Shown: in pieces, positions 55,402-64,000 of the stretch
Position numbering within the stretch: the stretch's first letter is position 1
How the letters are laid out: every line of letters starts with the position of its first letter
From: Begonia masoniana
Taxonomy: Eukaryota; Streptophyta; Magnoliopsida; Cucurbitales; Begoniaceae
Length of the DNA: 64,000 nucleotides
Reading direction: 5' to 3'
Assembly: GCA_022432975.1 (NCBI GenBank)
Contig: CM039508.1
Span: 27,332,788 to 27,396,787, forward strand
Notes under the pieces: generated by a model
Seen by the model: the letters and a program-made list of their open reading frames with translations, nothing else
The model's database searches: none
Told to the model about the DNA's origin: nothing
Translations under genes and position numbers: made by a program

Positions 55402-56913
55402 TTGGAAGCTGTGTCCAGCGTGTCAGCTATGCTTTTTGCCATATCCTTAAAGCCTACTATTTTGGAGAGAATAAAGGAAGCTCAGGTGAATGATGCTGAA
55501 TGCAACAAGTACAAGTTAAGCATGGACTCTTCTAATAAATCAGATTTCAACTATTATGTTGATGGAATTCTCAAGTTTCGGAATAGATGGTTTGTTCCGA
55601 CAAATAAAGAACTTCGAAATGAGATCCTTTCGGAAGCTCATTCTTCTAGATTCTCTGTTCATCCTGGAAGTACAAAAATGTACAGAGACCTTAAACAACA
55701 TTATTGGTGGCCAAATATGAAAAGAAGTGTGGCGGAGTACATTGGATCATGTTTGATTTGCCAACAGATTAAAGCTGAACATCAGAGACCTGCAGGAACA
55801 TTGCAACCTTTACCAGTTCCCGAATGGAAATGGGACCAAATAACGATGGAATTTGTTGTAGGCTTGCCTAGAACAGCAAGAGGATATGATGCAATTTGGG
55901 TGATAGTTGTTCGTCTAACCAAATCTGCTCACTTCCTGCCAATAAAGATGACTTACTCGATGGATCAGCTCGCTGAATTGTATGTGCATGAGATTGTACG
56001 ACTGCATGGAGTTCCAATCACAATAGTTTCAGACCAAGAATCTAGATTTACATCTAAGTTTTGGAAGAGTTTGCATAAGGCTATGGGTACGCAGCTCAAC
56101 TTTAGTACAGCTTTTCACCCTCAAACAGATGGACAATCTGAAAGGACTATTCAAACATTAGAGAATATGCTTCGTGCATGTGTATTAGAATTCCAGGGTT
56201 CTTGGAGTAAGTATTTATCATTGGTGGAGTTCTCTTATAACAACAGTTTTTAGGCAACAATAGGCATGGCACCATACGAGACATTATATGGACGAAAGTG
56301 CAGATCTCCTTTGTACTGGGATAAAGTTGGAGAAGCACGTTTGATTAGTCCTGACTTTGTGCAGCAAACAGTGGAGAAGATTGCTCTTATCCGACAGCGA
56401 ATCTTGACAACTCAAAGCCGGCAGAAATGTTATGCTGATAGAAGACGTAGAGATTTGGAATTTGAAGTCAGTGATGAAGTTTTTCTTAAAGTTTCACCCT
56501 TCAAAGGAGTTGTAAGATTTGAGAAGAGAGGCAAGTTGAATCCCAGATATATCGGACCTTTCTCAATCTTGAAGAGGATTGTGAAGATAGCTTATCAACT
56601 ACAATTACCAGTCTCTATGAAGGGAATTCACAATGTGTTCCATGTTTCTATGCTGAAGAAATATATGCGGAATCCAACTCAGGTTGTGGAACAACAGAAC
56701 ATTAAAATTCATCCTACCCTTACCTATGAGGAGAGACCTGTAGAAATTCTGGACTATGCAACAAAAGTGCTACGTAATAAGGAAGTTCAACTAATGAAAG
56801 TTTTATGGCATAACCAGAATGTAGAGGAGGCAACTTGGGAACGCCAGCAAGACATGATGAGCCGATATCCTGAGTTGTTTGAGCATTTAATTTTGAGGAC
56901 AAAATTCTTTTAA
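55402..56913 (+). pseudogene. pol: Gypsy integrase and chromodomain pseudogene
   Basis: Zinc-binding N-terminus (SVHPGSTKMYRDLKQHYWWP, CLICQQIKAEHQRP). In the core the first acidic residue of the usual MDF motif is Glu (ITMEFVVGL), the second is kept (IVSDQESRFTS) and the Glu is kept ([13 protein letters not shown]). A TAG at 56251-56253 replaces a Gln codon before ATIGMAPYE. The second part (56266-56913) carries the C-terminal domain and a complete chromodomain with EEATWERQQDMMSRYPELF, ending at a natural-looking TAA. The stop and the altered acidic residue would both impair integration. Confidence 0.92.
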
Positions 56914-56924
56914 GGAGGGTAGAT
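56911..56924 (+). other. Polypurine tract
   Basis: TAAGGAGGGTAGAT directly before TGTAGCAACC at 56925. Confidence 0.85.
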
Positions 56925-57452
56925 TGTAGCAACCGGTAATTGTCAGCCTTGATTTTTATTAGCAACATTTTGTGACTTTTGTTTTTATAGAATTAAGTAA
57001 ATTCGATTGGTTGCTTAAATAGGTTAAAGTTGGTTAGCCAAGGGCATTTGTGTAATTGTGAAGCAAGTGTTATAAGTGGAGGGTTTAATGAAGGTTTAGC
57101 CGCCACTGTTTCCATTTTTCCCTCTTTCGGCATTCAAGCTCAGCAGGTTCCTCGAGGCAATTTTTCTCTCCGATTCTTCTTCGACTTAGGTGAATTTTAC
57201 TTCGATTTCTCGCTGTTTTAGTGATTATAGATAATAGAGGGAGGTTGTAGATGCGTATTTTGAGAATGCTGTGAATGAGAGTTGAGTTCGGTTTTGTAGT
57301 GAATCGGGAATGTACGAATAACAGAGCTTCCAAACTAGTTTCCCTAAAATTTCTGGATAGTTTAGAATGAAGTTAAGTAATGCTCGGTTTATAGTTTTAG
57401 GTTCGAGCGAAACCACAAAGTAGCTTGCAACCAAACATTTCCAGGATGCCAA

Positions 57453-57921
57453 GTAAGTAGAGTATGTGTGTCTTCAGGCCTACATCACAAAACTGTAGGG
57501 TTTATGCTTGTTTTGTATGTTTTCAGTATGTCATGCATCATGTTTATGAAAGAACACGAAAAAGAATTTACATGTAATGGCATGGTAAAGCATGAGCAGT
57601 TTAAATCAGACAAACTATTAAGGGAACTAATCCGCCCCTTAATCGAGTAGAGGATGTAGACTTTGGGAAAGTTGATCCACTTCCCATCTAACAGAGGGAT
57701 CAGATCAGCTATTAAAGGAACTAATCCTCCCCTTAATCGAGTAGAGGATGTAGACCTTGGGAAATTGATCCATTTCCCATTATACAGAGGGATCAACAAA
57801 GAACAGATATAACTGAGTTATGAAAGTAGAAACTGCATGAAGAGGATTTATGATTCAGCATTTCATTTCATTATGCTATACTTATTTAGCATTAGGCTAA
57901 TAGATGAGTTTTGTGATGTAG
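57453..57921 (+). other. Intron-like module of LTR C
   Basis: Donor AAG|TAAGT read as AA|GTAAGTAG at 57453, a weaker branch-like 'cttatttagcattagg' at 57881-57896, acceptor TGATGTAG|GTGC with AG at 57920-57921. Length 469 bp. Block 57479-57493 is a perfect 15-nt reverse complement of 57908-57922. Confidence 0.65.
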
Positions 57922-58439
57922 GTGCTGAGGTTTCAACAGGTGATTTCTCTGAGTTTACAAAAGGATAGGCGAAGTTGATGGAGCACATCTATGCCATGGT
58001 TTGGTGCACTGATGAGGCGGTTTAACTAATGTCAGTATGTGAAGTCTTAGTGGATAAGTGTTTTGTTGAAGTGTGCTGAGGATTTTAATAACAGTAGTAG
58101 TTTTAATGTTTTAACATGTTTTTGAGATTATCCTGATTATGAAACATGGTTGGTTTTAACTGAAGTTCTTTTCTGAAATTGTATAAGAGATGAATTTATG
58201 GTGTTTTAAATGGTTGCTGTTGAAATTCTATAAGTCCTCTTGTAGTCAGAATTGTCCACCAATTAGTGTTGTTTTTGTTAGGAGTGTGGATTTGACTGAG
58301 TTTCAATTGACAGTGATGACTTTTAATGTTTTGATTTTGGATCGAAAACTCTCTGGAAATAGTACTTGTATTTTGTCAAAAGAGGTCTTGTGTATTGTGA
58401 TCGCTAGATAGTGTGTTTTGTCTGAGTCTGGATTCAGGG

Positions 58440-58880
58440 TTGCATGGACGAGCATATCGTCCAGAGTCGAAGGTAAAAACAGTTGCTTATTCTGTGGACA
58501 AGTGTAGTCGTCCAAAGTCAGGAATAGGAACATCGTCCAAAGTCACGTGACCCGTGGACGATAAAGTCACGTGGTCTGTGGACGATGAGTTTAAGTAAGT
58601 CTATGAGCTTTAGCCCGTGGACGATAAAACTTAAGTAAGTCTGTGGACGAAAATCCGTAGACGTTAAACCTATGTAGTCGTGGACGAGGGGAACAATAGT
58701 CCAAATTTTTCGTCCAAAGTATTGTTATCCAAAACATTGTCGTTTAAATTAATGTTGTTTGTAGCGATATCGTCCAAAGTCGCTTGTTCAGAGCTAATCG
58801 TCCAAAGTCGCTTGTCTAGAGTTCGTCGTCCAGAGCTGTAGACGGGCATGTTGTCCAAGGTCGGAGTCGACAAACTCTGT
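58440..58880. repeat. GTCCAAAGTC / GTGGACGAT array in LTR C
   Basis: At least fifteen imperfect copies of 'tcgtccaaagtc' and 'gtggacgata', which are partly complementary to each other (tggac/gtcca). Two 'agtcacgtg' sites with the CACGTG core occur near 58543 and 58567, the same octamer-like context as in the LTR B minisatellite. Confidence 0.82.
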
Positions 58881-59156
58881 GGGCGCTAGATTGACAATAA
58901 CGTCGAGCTGACTGCAAATGTCTCCGTGAAGTTTCGAATGTTTTCCTTATGGTCTTATTTAAACAGTAAGAATTCTCTTGTCTATTTTCGTAAAGACTCT
59001 GTTTTACACAAATATTTTTCCGCTGCAAGTTTTTGATGTTTTTAAATAATGTCGAATTTTAGCAGTTGAGTAGAAATTTTAAATTTCCCTAAAATTTTCT
59101 TAATACAATCAGAGTATGTGATTAACAAACCGGGTTTATTAATTCGGGGAGTTACA

Positions 59157-60517
59157 TGGGTATGACACGTAACACTGATGGTGCCTTGTCTTTCAAAGCC
59201 AGTTCTCATAGTTTCTCCTCTTCAGCTGATCCATCAAACCAGATTCATGAGTAGTAAGACTTTAAGATGCTCAATGCTCTGTCTATTCAGCTGCATGATT
59301 CTTTAAACTCTTCAAGGGGTTTTCTTTCCAGACTAGAGGAGAAGATCAACCAAATGTCTGCTTGTCTTTCCATTCTATCCACATCCTTTATCGAGGTCAG
59401 GACTTCACTTTGCTTTTATTTTGTTGATAAGAAGATTGATGATTTCTATAACCATTACTAGTCGCACTGTTTCACAGATAATCAGCCCTCCTCAATTGGT
59501 CCCTCTTCTAATCATCTTGAGTTTACTCTATCCAGTGATGACTTTCCTGCTCCAGACCAACGATTTCCCCAATTGATATTTGTAATACTTTATGATGTTA
59601 TTTTGTAGCGACCCTTAATCTATTCCTAATTTTCTCGTATTTTTTTTTCCTAATAGACTTTAATTGCATTTAAGCGGAATTTAGATCGGAAACCAAATTG
59701 TTAAAACGTTCGAATCTATTTTGAAAACCACTTAATAAAACTTTAAAAATATTAAAAGAAAACTTAATTAAAAGTTAAAAACATATGAAGCAACGGAAAC
59801 AGAAAAAACAGGGGCAAAAACGTCCCAAAATCAGGGGCGATCGATCGCCAGTTGAAAATGCTGAGGGGCGATCGATCGCCCAAAACAAGCGATCGATCGC
59901 CCTTGGCAATCGCCTGTTTTTGCCTAACGATCGCCACTCCAGGCGATCGCCTGGCGTACCACGACCAAGGAGGGGCGATCGATCGCCCCAAGCAGGCGAT
60001 CGATCGCCAAGCTCTCTGAATTTTTCCAGAGAGCTCGGCTGCCCCCACCCCCCCCCCCCCCCCCTTTTCCTTTCTTCTTTCTTTTCTTTTCCTTCTTTCC
60101 CCTGCGTACACAATTCCCTTACCATATATATACACACTAAACCATTCAATAATCATCAACATGAGTAGTAAGACTTTAAGATGCTCAATGCTCTGTCTAT
60201 TCAGCTGCATGATTCTTTAAACTCTTCAAGGGGTTTTCTTTCCAGACTAGAGGAGAAGATCAACCAAATGTCTGCTTGTCTTTCCATTCTATCCACATCC
60301 TTTATCGAGGTCAGGACTTCACTTTGCTTTTATTTTGTTGATAAGAAGATTGATGATTTCTATAACCATTACTAGTCGCACTGTTTCACAGATAATCAGC
60401 CCTCCTCAATTGGTCCCTCTTCTAATCATCTTGAGTTTACTCTATCCAGTGATGACTTTCCTGCTCCAGACCAACGATTTCCCCAATTGATATTTGTAAT
60501 ACTTTATGATGTTATTT
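59157..60517 (+). mobile_element. 3' internal region of a SIRE-like Copia element, left part
   Basis: This stretch is continuous with 63020-63339 once solo LTR F is removed (TSD TATTT on both sides). The combined region ends with a polypurine tract and a TGTTAG LTR start, so it is taken as the 3' internal region (env-like or post-pol part) of a Copia element of the SIRE type. The readable piece, MLNALSIQLHDSLNSSRGFL to FIEVRTSLCFYFVDKKIDDF (59267-59461), is helical and not a known domain. The right part of this stretch is a duplicated copy (see 59247-61077). Confidence 0.5.
59604..60162 (-). repeat. Duplicated left end of solo LTR F
   Basis: Same sequence as 60518-61077, brought here by the tandem duplication. 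It holds seven GCGATCGATCGC-type dyads (59837-60010) including the 18-bp perfect palindrome GGGGCGATCGATCGCCCC. Confidence 0.9.
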
Positions 60518-60749
60518 TGTAGCGACCCTTAATCTATTCCTAATTTTCTCGTATTTTTTTTTCCTAATAGACTTTAATTGCATTTAAGCGGAATTTAGAT
60601 CGGAAACCAAATTGTTAAAACGTTCGAATCTATTTTGAAAACCACTTAATAAAACTTTAAAAATATTAAAAGAAAACTTAATTAAAAGTTAAAAACATAT
60701 GAAGCAACGGAAACAGAAAAAACAGGGGCAAAAACGTCCCAAAATCAGG

Positions 60750-60950
60750 GGCGATCGATCGCCAGTTGAAAATGCTGAGGGGCGATCGATCGCCCAAAAC
60801 AAGCGATCGATCGCCCTTGGCAATCGCCTGTTTTTGCCTAACGATCGCCACTCCAGGCGATCGCCTGGCGTACCACGACCAAGGAGGGGCGATCGATCGC
60901 CCCAAGCAGGCGATCGATCGCCAAGCTCTCTGGAATTTTTCCAGAGAGCT
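60750..60950. repeat. GCGATCGATCGC dyad cluster and 12-bp hairpin in LTR F
   Basis: Seven CGATCG or CGATCGATCG dyads within about 170 bp, including CCAGGCGATCGCCTGG and GGGGCGATCGATCGCCCC. They are followed at 60924-60950 by a perfect hairpin: agctctctggaa, loop ttt, ttccagagagct. A C17 run follows. Confidence 0.92.
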
Positions 60951-61485
60951 CGGCTGCCCCTACCCCCCCCCCCCCCCCCTTTTCCTTTCTTCTTTCTTTT
61001 CTTTTCCTTCTTTCCCCTGCGTACACAATTCCCTTACCATATATATACACACTAAACCATTCAATAATCATCAACATAAACTCACTCACAACCCCATCGA
61101 TTTCTCATTTGCCAATCACCCAAAATAAACGACTCAAAACACGTTTAAAAACATAACCTAATTTCATAAAAACAAACCGCGTGGATATGTTTAAAAACCG
61201 AACATTTCCCTAATACCAAACATTTACAAAACAAGTTTCCAAAATGTTTAAAAACTTCAAAACATAAACCTATCAACTAGTCCAGATCCAAACGTCCTAT
61301 AATGTTCTATCTGTACAAATATTGTACCTAAACATTTTTTATCCATAATAACCCAAAATACCTACATACGTCCCCACGGGTCATGAAACGCCTCGACTAC
61401 GCCAGCACACTCCCGCGATCATTCTTCTTCAACTGAACTCATGCATCAGGAGGAGGAGCGTCGTCCTCACCTGTTTCAATATCAC

Positions 61486-62032
61486 CTACACCATACAGAC
61501 ACACTATGAGCTAAAGGCTCAGTAAGTTTCGTAAATGTAAATGCATGCTGTGCATATGAGTTTCAGAAATCATGAAATATTTTCTTATCATTACGTCGCA
61601 GACAGAATGTCACCGAGGTCTCAGCCTATTAGATGGAGAGGACACATCCCGCAGTTGGACTGCCCTCTTCACCTAACTGAGGGGGTACATGTTTACATCT
61701 GTAAACAGCCATGCCTGAGCCCCACCTCGCGTAACCAGATAACAGATTACATAGATTCATTTCGTTCGTTCATTTCATTTTCTTAAAACTCGTGTGGAAA
61801 TCCGTTTTCATGCTATTTTAAAAACACGTGATGCATGAACAGTTATAGACATAAAGTAAAGAAACATATTAAGTACCATCAAGACAATAAAAGCAATTCA
61901 AAGCATATCCTATAAAAGAACTAACCCTAACTACCCAACCTAAGCATTTAAACAAACGATTCTCCAAAGATCCTCGACGTGACATTGACGTACAGTGTAG
62001 GCCTCTCGGCCAAGTAAGTCACGAGAACTTAC
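61486..62032 (-). other. Intron-like module of LTR F
   Basis: Minus-strand donor AAG|GTAAGT at 62032, branch-like CTTACTGAG at 61518-61526, acceptor GTGTAG|GTGA with AG at 61487-61486. Length 547 bp. Blocks 61987-62001 and 61485-61499 can pair over 13 positions, three of them G-U. Confidence 0.65.
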
Positions 62033-63019
62033 CTTGTGGGCGCTGAACTTCGAGCTCCGTCCACGAGCGTCGTTCGTCTGAGGCAAAACACAACAATTAT
62101 CGTTAAAACAAGATTAAACCATTTAACGTTCAAATTTAACGAAACCTTAACTAAATAAATTTTTTTCTAAAATTCTAACTTAGCTCAACGAGGCATTTTA
62201 TCCAATAATTAACGCTCGATATCTCGAAATCGCCATTAACGAGTTTTCCCCAAAAACCCCTAAAAATTCTCAAATTTTAACATTTCTCAGAAATCGACCT
62301 AACTTCGTCCAATAACGTTCAATACGTCCATTATATTCACAACTACGGTAAACCTATCGATTTCAAATCCTAATTCACGTTTTTCACAAAACCCTAAACG
62401 AAATCCTAATCGTTAAACGCTCCGAAAACTACGAATAATCTTTTTAAAACCATAGAACCTTACCTAGAATCGAGTTTGGGGAAGAAAACGTGAAGAACGG
62501 AGGACGAACGGAGGAAGAACCGGCGTCGAAATGGAAGTCGCCGTTGTCTGGAATGAGGATCGCCAGAGAAGAAAAGGGAAGTTGTGAAAATGAAGAAGAA
62601 GAAGAGAGGAGTTATAGTTTTTAATTAAAATTAGGCTTGGCAAATTACCTTTTTGCCCTTCTTTTGATTTTCTATTTGTTTCGTTCTTTGTTTCGTTATT
62701 TAGCTAACAATTCAGCTTCTCCAAATTTTCTCATTTCACCATTATATCCAACTCATTACTAGGGCTTTATTAAAACTGTCCGTTCGCAAATCGGACCTCG
62801 TTTACTATTTTTACTGAAACGTCCTTTATATTACGAGAAATGTAATTCTCGTAATAATTTGCGTTACAACTCCTAAAATTCCCGAAATTTTTTTAAAATC
62901 CATATTAATTATTAGGATTTTAATAATGCCTTCTTTTCGCGAAACGGACATGATTGGTCAAATTTACAAAAATGTCATTTACATGAAAATATTAATATTC
63001 CGTACAGCCGGGTATTACA

Positions 63020-63339
63020 TATTTTGTGTTAGAACTTGGATGCTTGACATTTATTTTTTGTTTGAACTTCAATGGTCTGGATGTTGCCCTTTGACTCTTT
63101 TTCATGCTGCTAGTTTTTCAATAATAATCTAGTTTGAGATTTAGGATTATACATTGTTTTGCATGATTTGTGTATGTCTTTCTTTGGCTACTGAGGAGTT
63201 TAAAAAGAGTCATTACTCTGCTAATTTTAGCAAGGGGGAGCATTATAAATGCATGTTTATAATGTGTGTATATAATGAGGAGCAAATACTAAAAACAATT
63301 TTGAACTTTATATGTTTGTTATCATCAAAAAAGGAAGAT
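63020..63339 (+). mobile_element. 3' internal region of the SIRE-like Copia element, right part
   Basis: Continuation of 59157-60517 across solo LTR F. It has 'gcaagggggagcattataaatgc' and ends in the polypurine tract 'aaaaaaggaagat' (63327-63339), the arrangement found before SIRE-type 3' LTRs. No ORF of note. Confidence 0.6.
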
Positions 63340-64000
63340 TGTTAGCTTAAAGTAAATTAAGACTATAGAGTGTTTTGATGATGGATGTTCTTTTTAAATT
63401 ATGTTGTGATAAAAGTTCAACTTTAAAGTGATTAAGGTAGTTTATTGGTTTATCGAGATATTTGGAAATATCCTTCACTGAAGGGTATTTGGTTTATCTA
63501 ACAAGTGTGATTTGAGTTTGTCCTCAACTAAAGCTAAGGCACATAGACCTTAGATGGACAATTTACGAAAAATGTCAAAAGCTTCATGAGTGTGTTTTAA
63601 TTTCACATAGTGTCGACCGGTCAGCAAGAAGTGTCGACCGGTCAACAAATACAAAATTTCTAGAGAGCTCAAAAGTGTCTACTTGGTAAACAAATTGTCG
63701 ACCTGATAAAAACTGCAGAATTTCCAGAGAGCTCTAAAGTGTCGACAAAGTAAACAAAGTGTCAACCTAATGAACAAATGTAGAATTTCTCGAGAACTTA
63801 GAAGTGTCGACCTAACTCTTAGAGTGTCGACACTGTCTCACATGAAAAAGTTCAGAATGATAAAAGCGTCGACCGCAAAAATAAAGTGTCGACCAGACGG
63901 TCATTCAAAGTAGCGACACAGTTGTTAAATGACTTCAAAATAACACTTAATGTCACCAAAATGTCAACCGATCAAATTAAAGTTTCGACCAGACTATTTG
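63340..64000 (+). repeat. SIRE-like 3' LTR, incomplete at the window end
   Basis: Starts TGTTAGCTTAAAG after the polypurine tract. From 63610 it carries at least ten degenerate GTGTCGACC(GG) repeats. 63640-63975 aligns with the fragment at 39284-39610, whose continuation shows a TATA box, so this is probably U3. Confidence 0.7.

Larger units (their letters stand above)
52480..59156 (+). mobile_element. Tekay-like Gypsy element, 5' truncated, decayed
   Basis: Gag, protease, RT, RNase H, integrase and chromodomain follow in one reading order from 52480 to 56913, with one frameshift and about ten stops, then a polypurine tract and a 2232-bp 3' LTR (LTR C). The 5' LTR, primer site and the start of gag are absent: the sequence begins in gag exactly where LTR B ends. 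Confidence 0.93.
56925..59156 (+). repeat. 3' LTR, LTR C (2232 bp)
   Basis: TGTAGCAACCGG to GGGGAGTTACA. It contains the intron-like module at 57453-57921, a 93-bp imperfect tandem duplication at about 57617-57795 ('cttaatcgagtagaggatgtag' twice), and an array of CGTCCAAAGTC/GTGGACGAT repeats at 58440-58880. Confidence 0.9.
59247..61077. repeat. 914-bp tandem duplication, two near-identical copies
   Basis: 59247-60162 and about 60161-61077 are head-to-tail copies offset by 914-915 bp. They span the border between the Copia-like region and the left end of solo LTR F, so the duplication is later than that insertion. By eye they differ only at an extra G in 'tctggaattt', one C/T near the poly-C, and the ends. 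Both carry a run of 17 C (60048-60064 and 60963-60979). Junction microhomology is 'catgag/acatgag'. Confidence 0.95.
60518..63019 (-). mobile_element. Solo LTR F (Gypsy, Tekay-like), minus strand
   Basis: 2502 bp, plus strand TGTAGCGACCC to GGGTATTACA, with a perfect TATTT duplication (60513-60517, 63020-63024). The minus strand starts TGTAATACCCGG like LTR A. No internal domain. It contains the intron-like module at 61486-62032 and the GCGATCGATCGC dyad cluster at 60750-60922. Confidence 0.95.

Noticed and set aside
59785..61128. Several ORFs with repeated GDRSP-like peptides on both strands
   Set aside because: They come from the GCGATCGATCGC dyads and the poly-C tract in LTR F and its duplicate.

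Overview
This is a window of a large, repeat-rich plant nuclear genome, very probably a eudicot. The evidence is AT-rich intergenic DNA, plant Copia and Gypsy LTR retrotransposons primed by initiator-tRNA-Met (TGGTATCAGAGC), a Cassandra-type element carrying 5S rRNA sequence, and a plant type I MADS-box gene. I see no prokaryotic or organellar signature. At least 75% of the window is LTR-retrotransposon sequence, mostly decayed and nested. The only intact host gene I can support is an AGL62-like (M-alpha) MADS-box gene at 15219-15845 on the minus strand. All alignments were made by eye, so borders without a target-site duplication (TSD) are approximate.

Layout. 1-2.3 kb: part of a long minus-strand LTR (family X) split by a Copia-like fragment. 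3.7-13.8 kb: a complete but dead Copia element with TSD CATCA; its RNase H region was hit by a minus-strand solo LTR (LTR E), which was hit in turn by another minus-strand solo LTR (LTR D, TSD ACAAT). 13.8-17.7 kb: a gene island with the MADS gene. 17.76-19.55 kb: a young 1.79-kb non-autonomous Copia-like element with two 259-bp LTRs and TSD GTGGA. 19.6-26.5 kb: AT-rich DNA with a small gag-only element at 23.6-25.5 kb. 26.5-31.0 kb: a Tekay/Del-like Gypsy element whose middle is replaced by a Cassandra LTR with a 5S-like segment (3' LTR = LTR A). 31.3-38.1 kb: a second family X LTR with a minus-strand Gypsy derivative inside it, which has gag and protease but an unknown ORF where reverse transcriptase should be. 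38.2-39.8 kb: a MITE-like stretch and an LTR fragment. 39.8-45.6 kb: a non-coding LARD. 45.6-59.2 kb: two Tekay-like Gypsy elements with very long LTRs (LTRs G, B and C). 59.2-64 kb: the 3' end of a SIRE-like Copia element holding a solo LTR (LTR F), with a 914-bp tandem duplication over their border.

The most interesting signal lies in the long TGTAACACC-type LTRs. Six of them (A-F) share an intron-like module although most of their sequence cannot be aligned by eye: a GTAAGT-type donor (mutated in E), a block of about 15 nt some 26-35 nt further on, a branch-point-like TTACTAAGC/TTACTGAG motif, and an acceptor TGTAG|G, spanning about 470-650 bp. The block after the donor is complementary to the block at the acceptor. 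The pairing is kept by compensatory and G-U changes among the six LTRs, which suggests a selected RNA structure that brings donor and acceptor together. Downstream of the acceptor each LTR family carries its own array of short dyad motifs (CACGTG, TGACGTCA, GCGATCGATCGC, CCGATCGATCGG).

The elements interact only through nesting and probable trans-mobilisation. The LARD and the gag/protease-only Gypsy derivative share their polypurine tract and LTR start and probably depend on the same absent autonomous partner. Many in-frame stops in the dead coding regions are CAG to TAG, as expected from deamination of methylated CHG sites.
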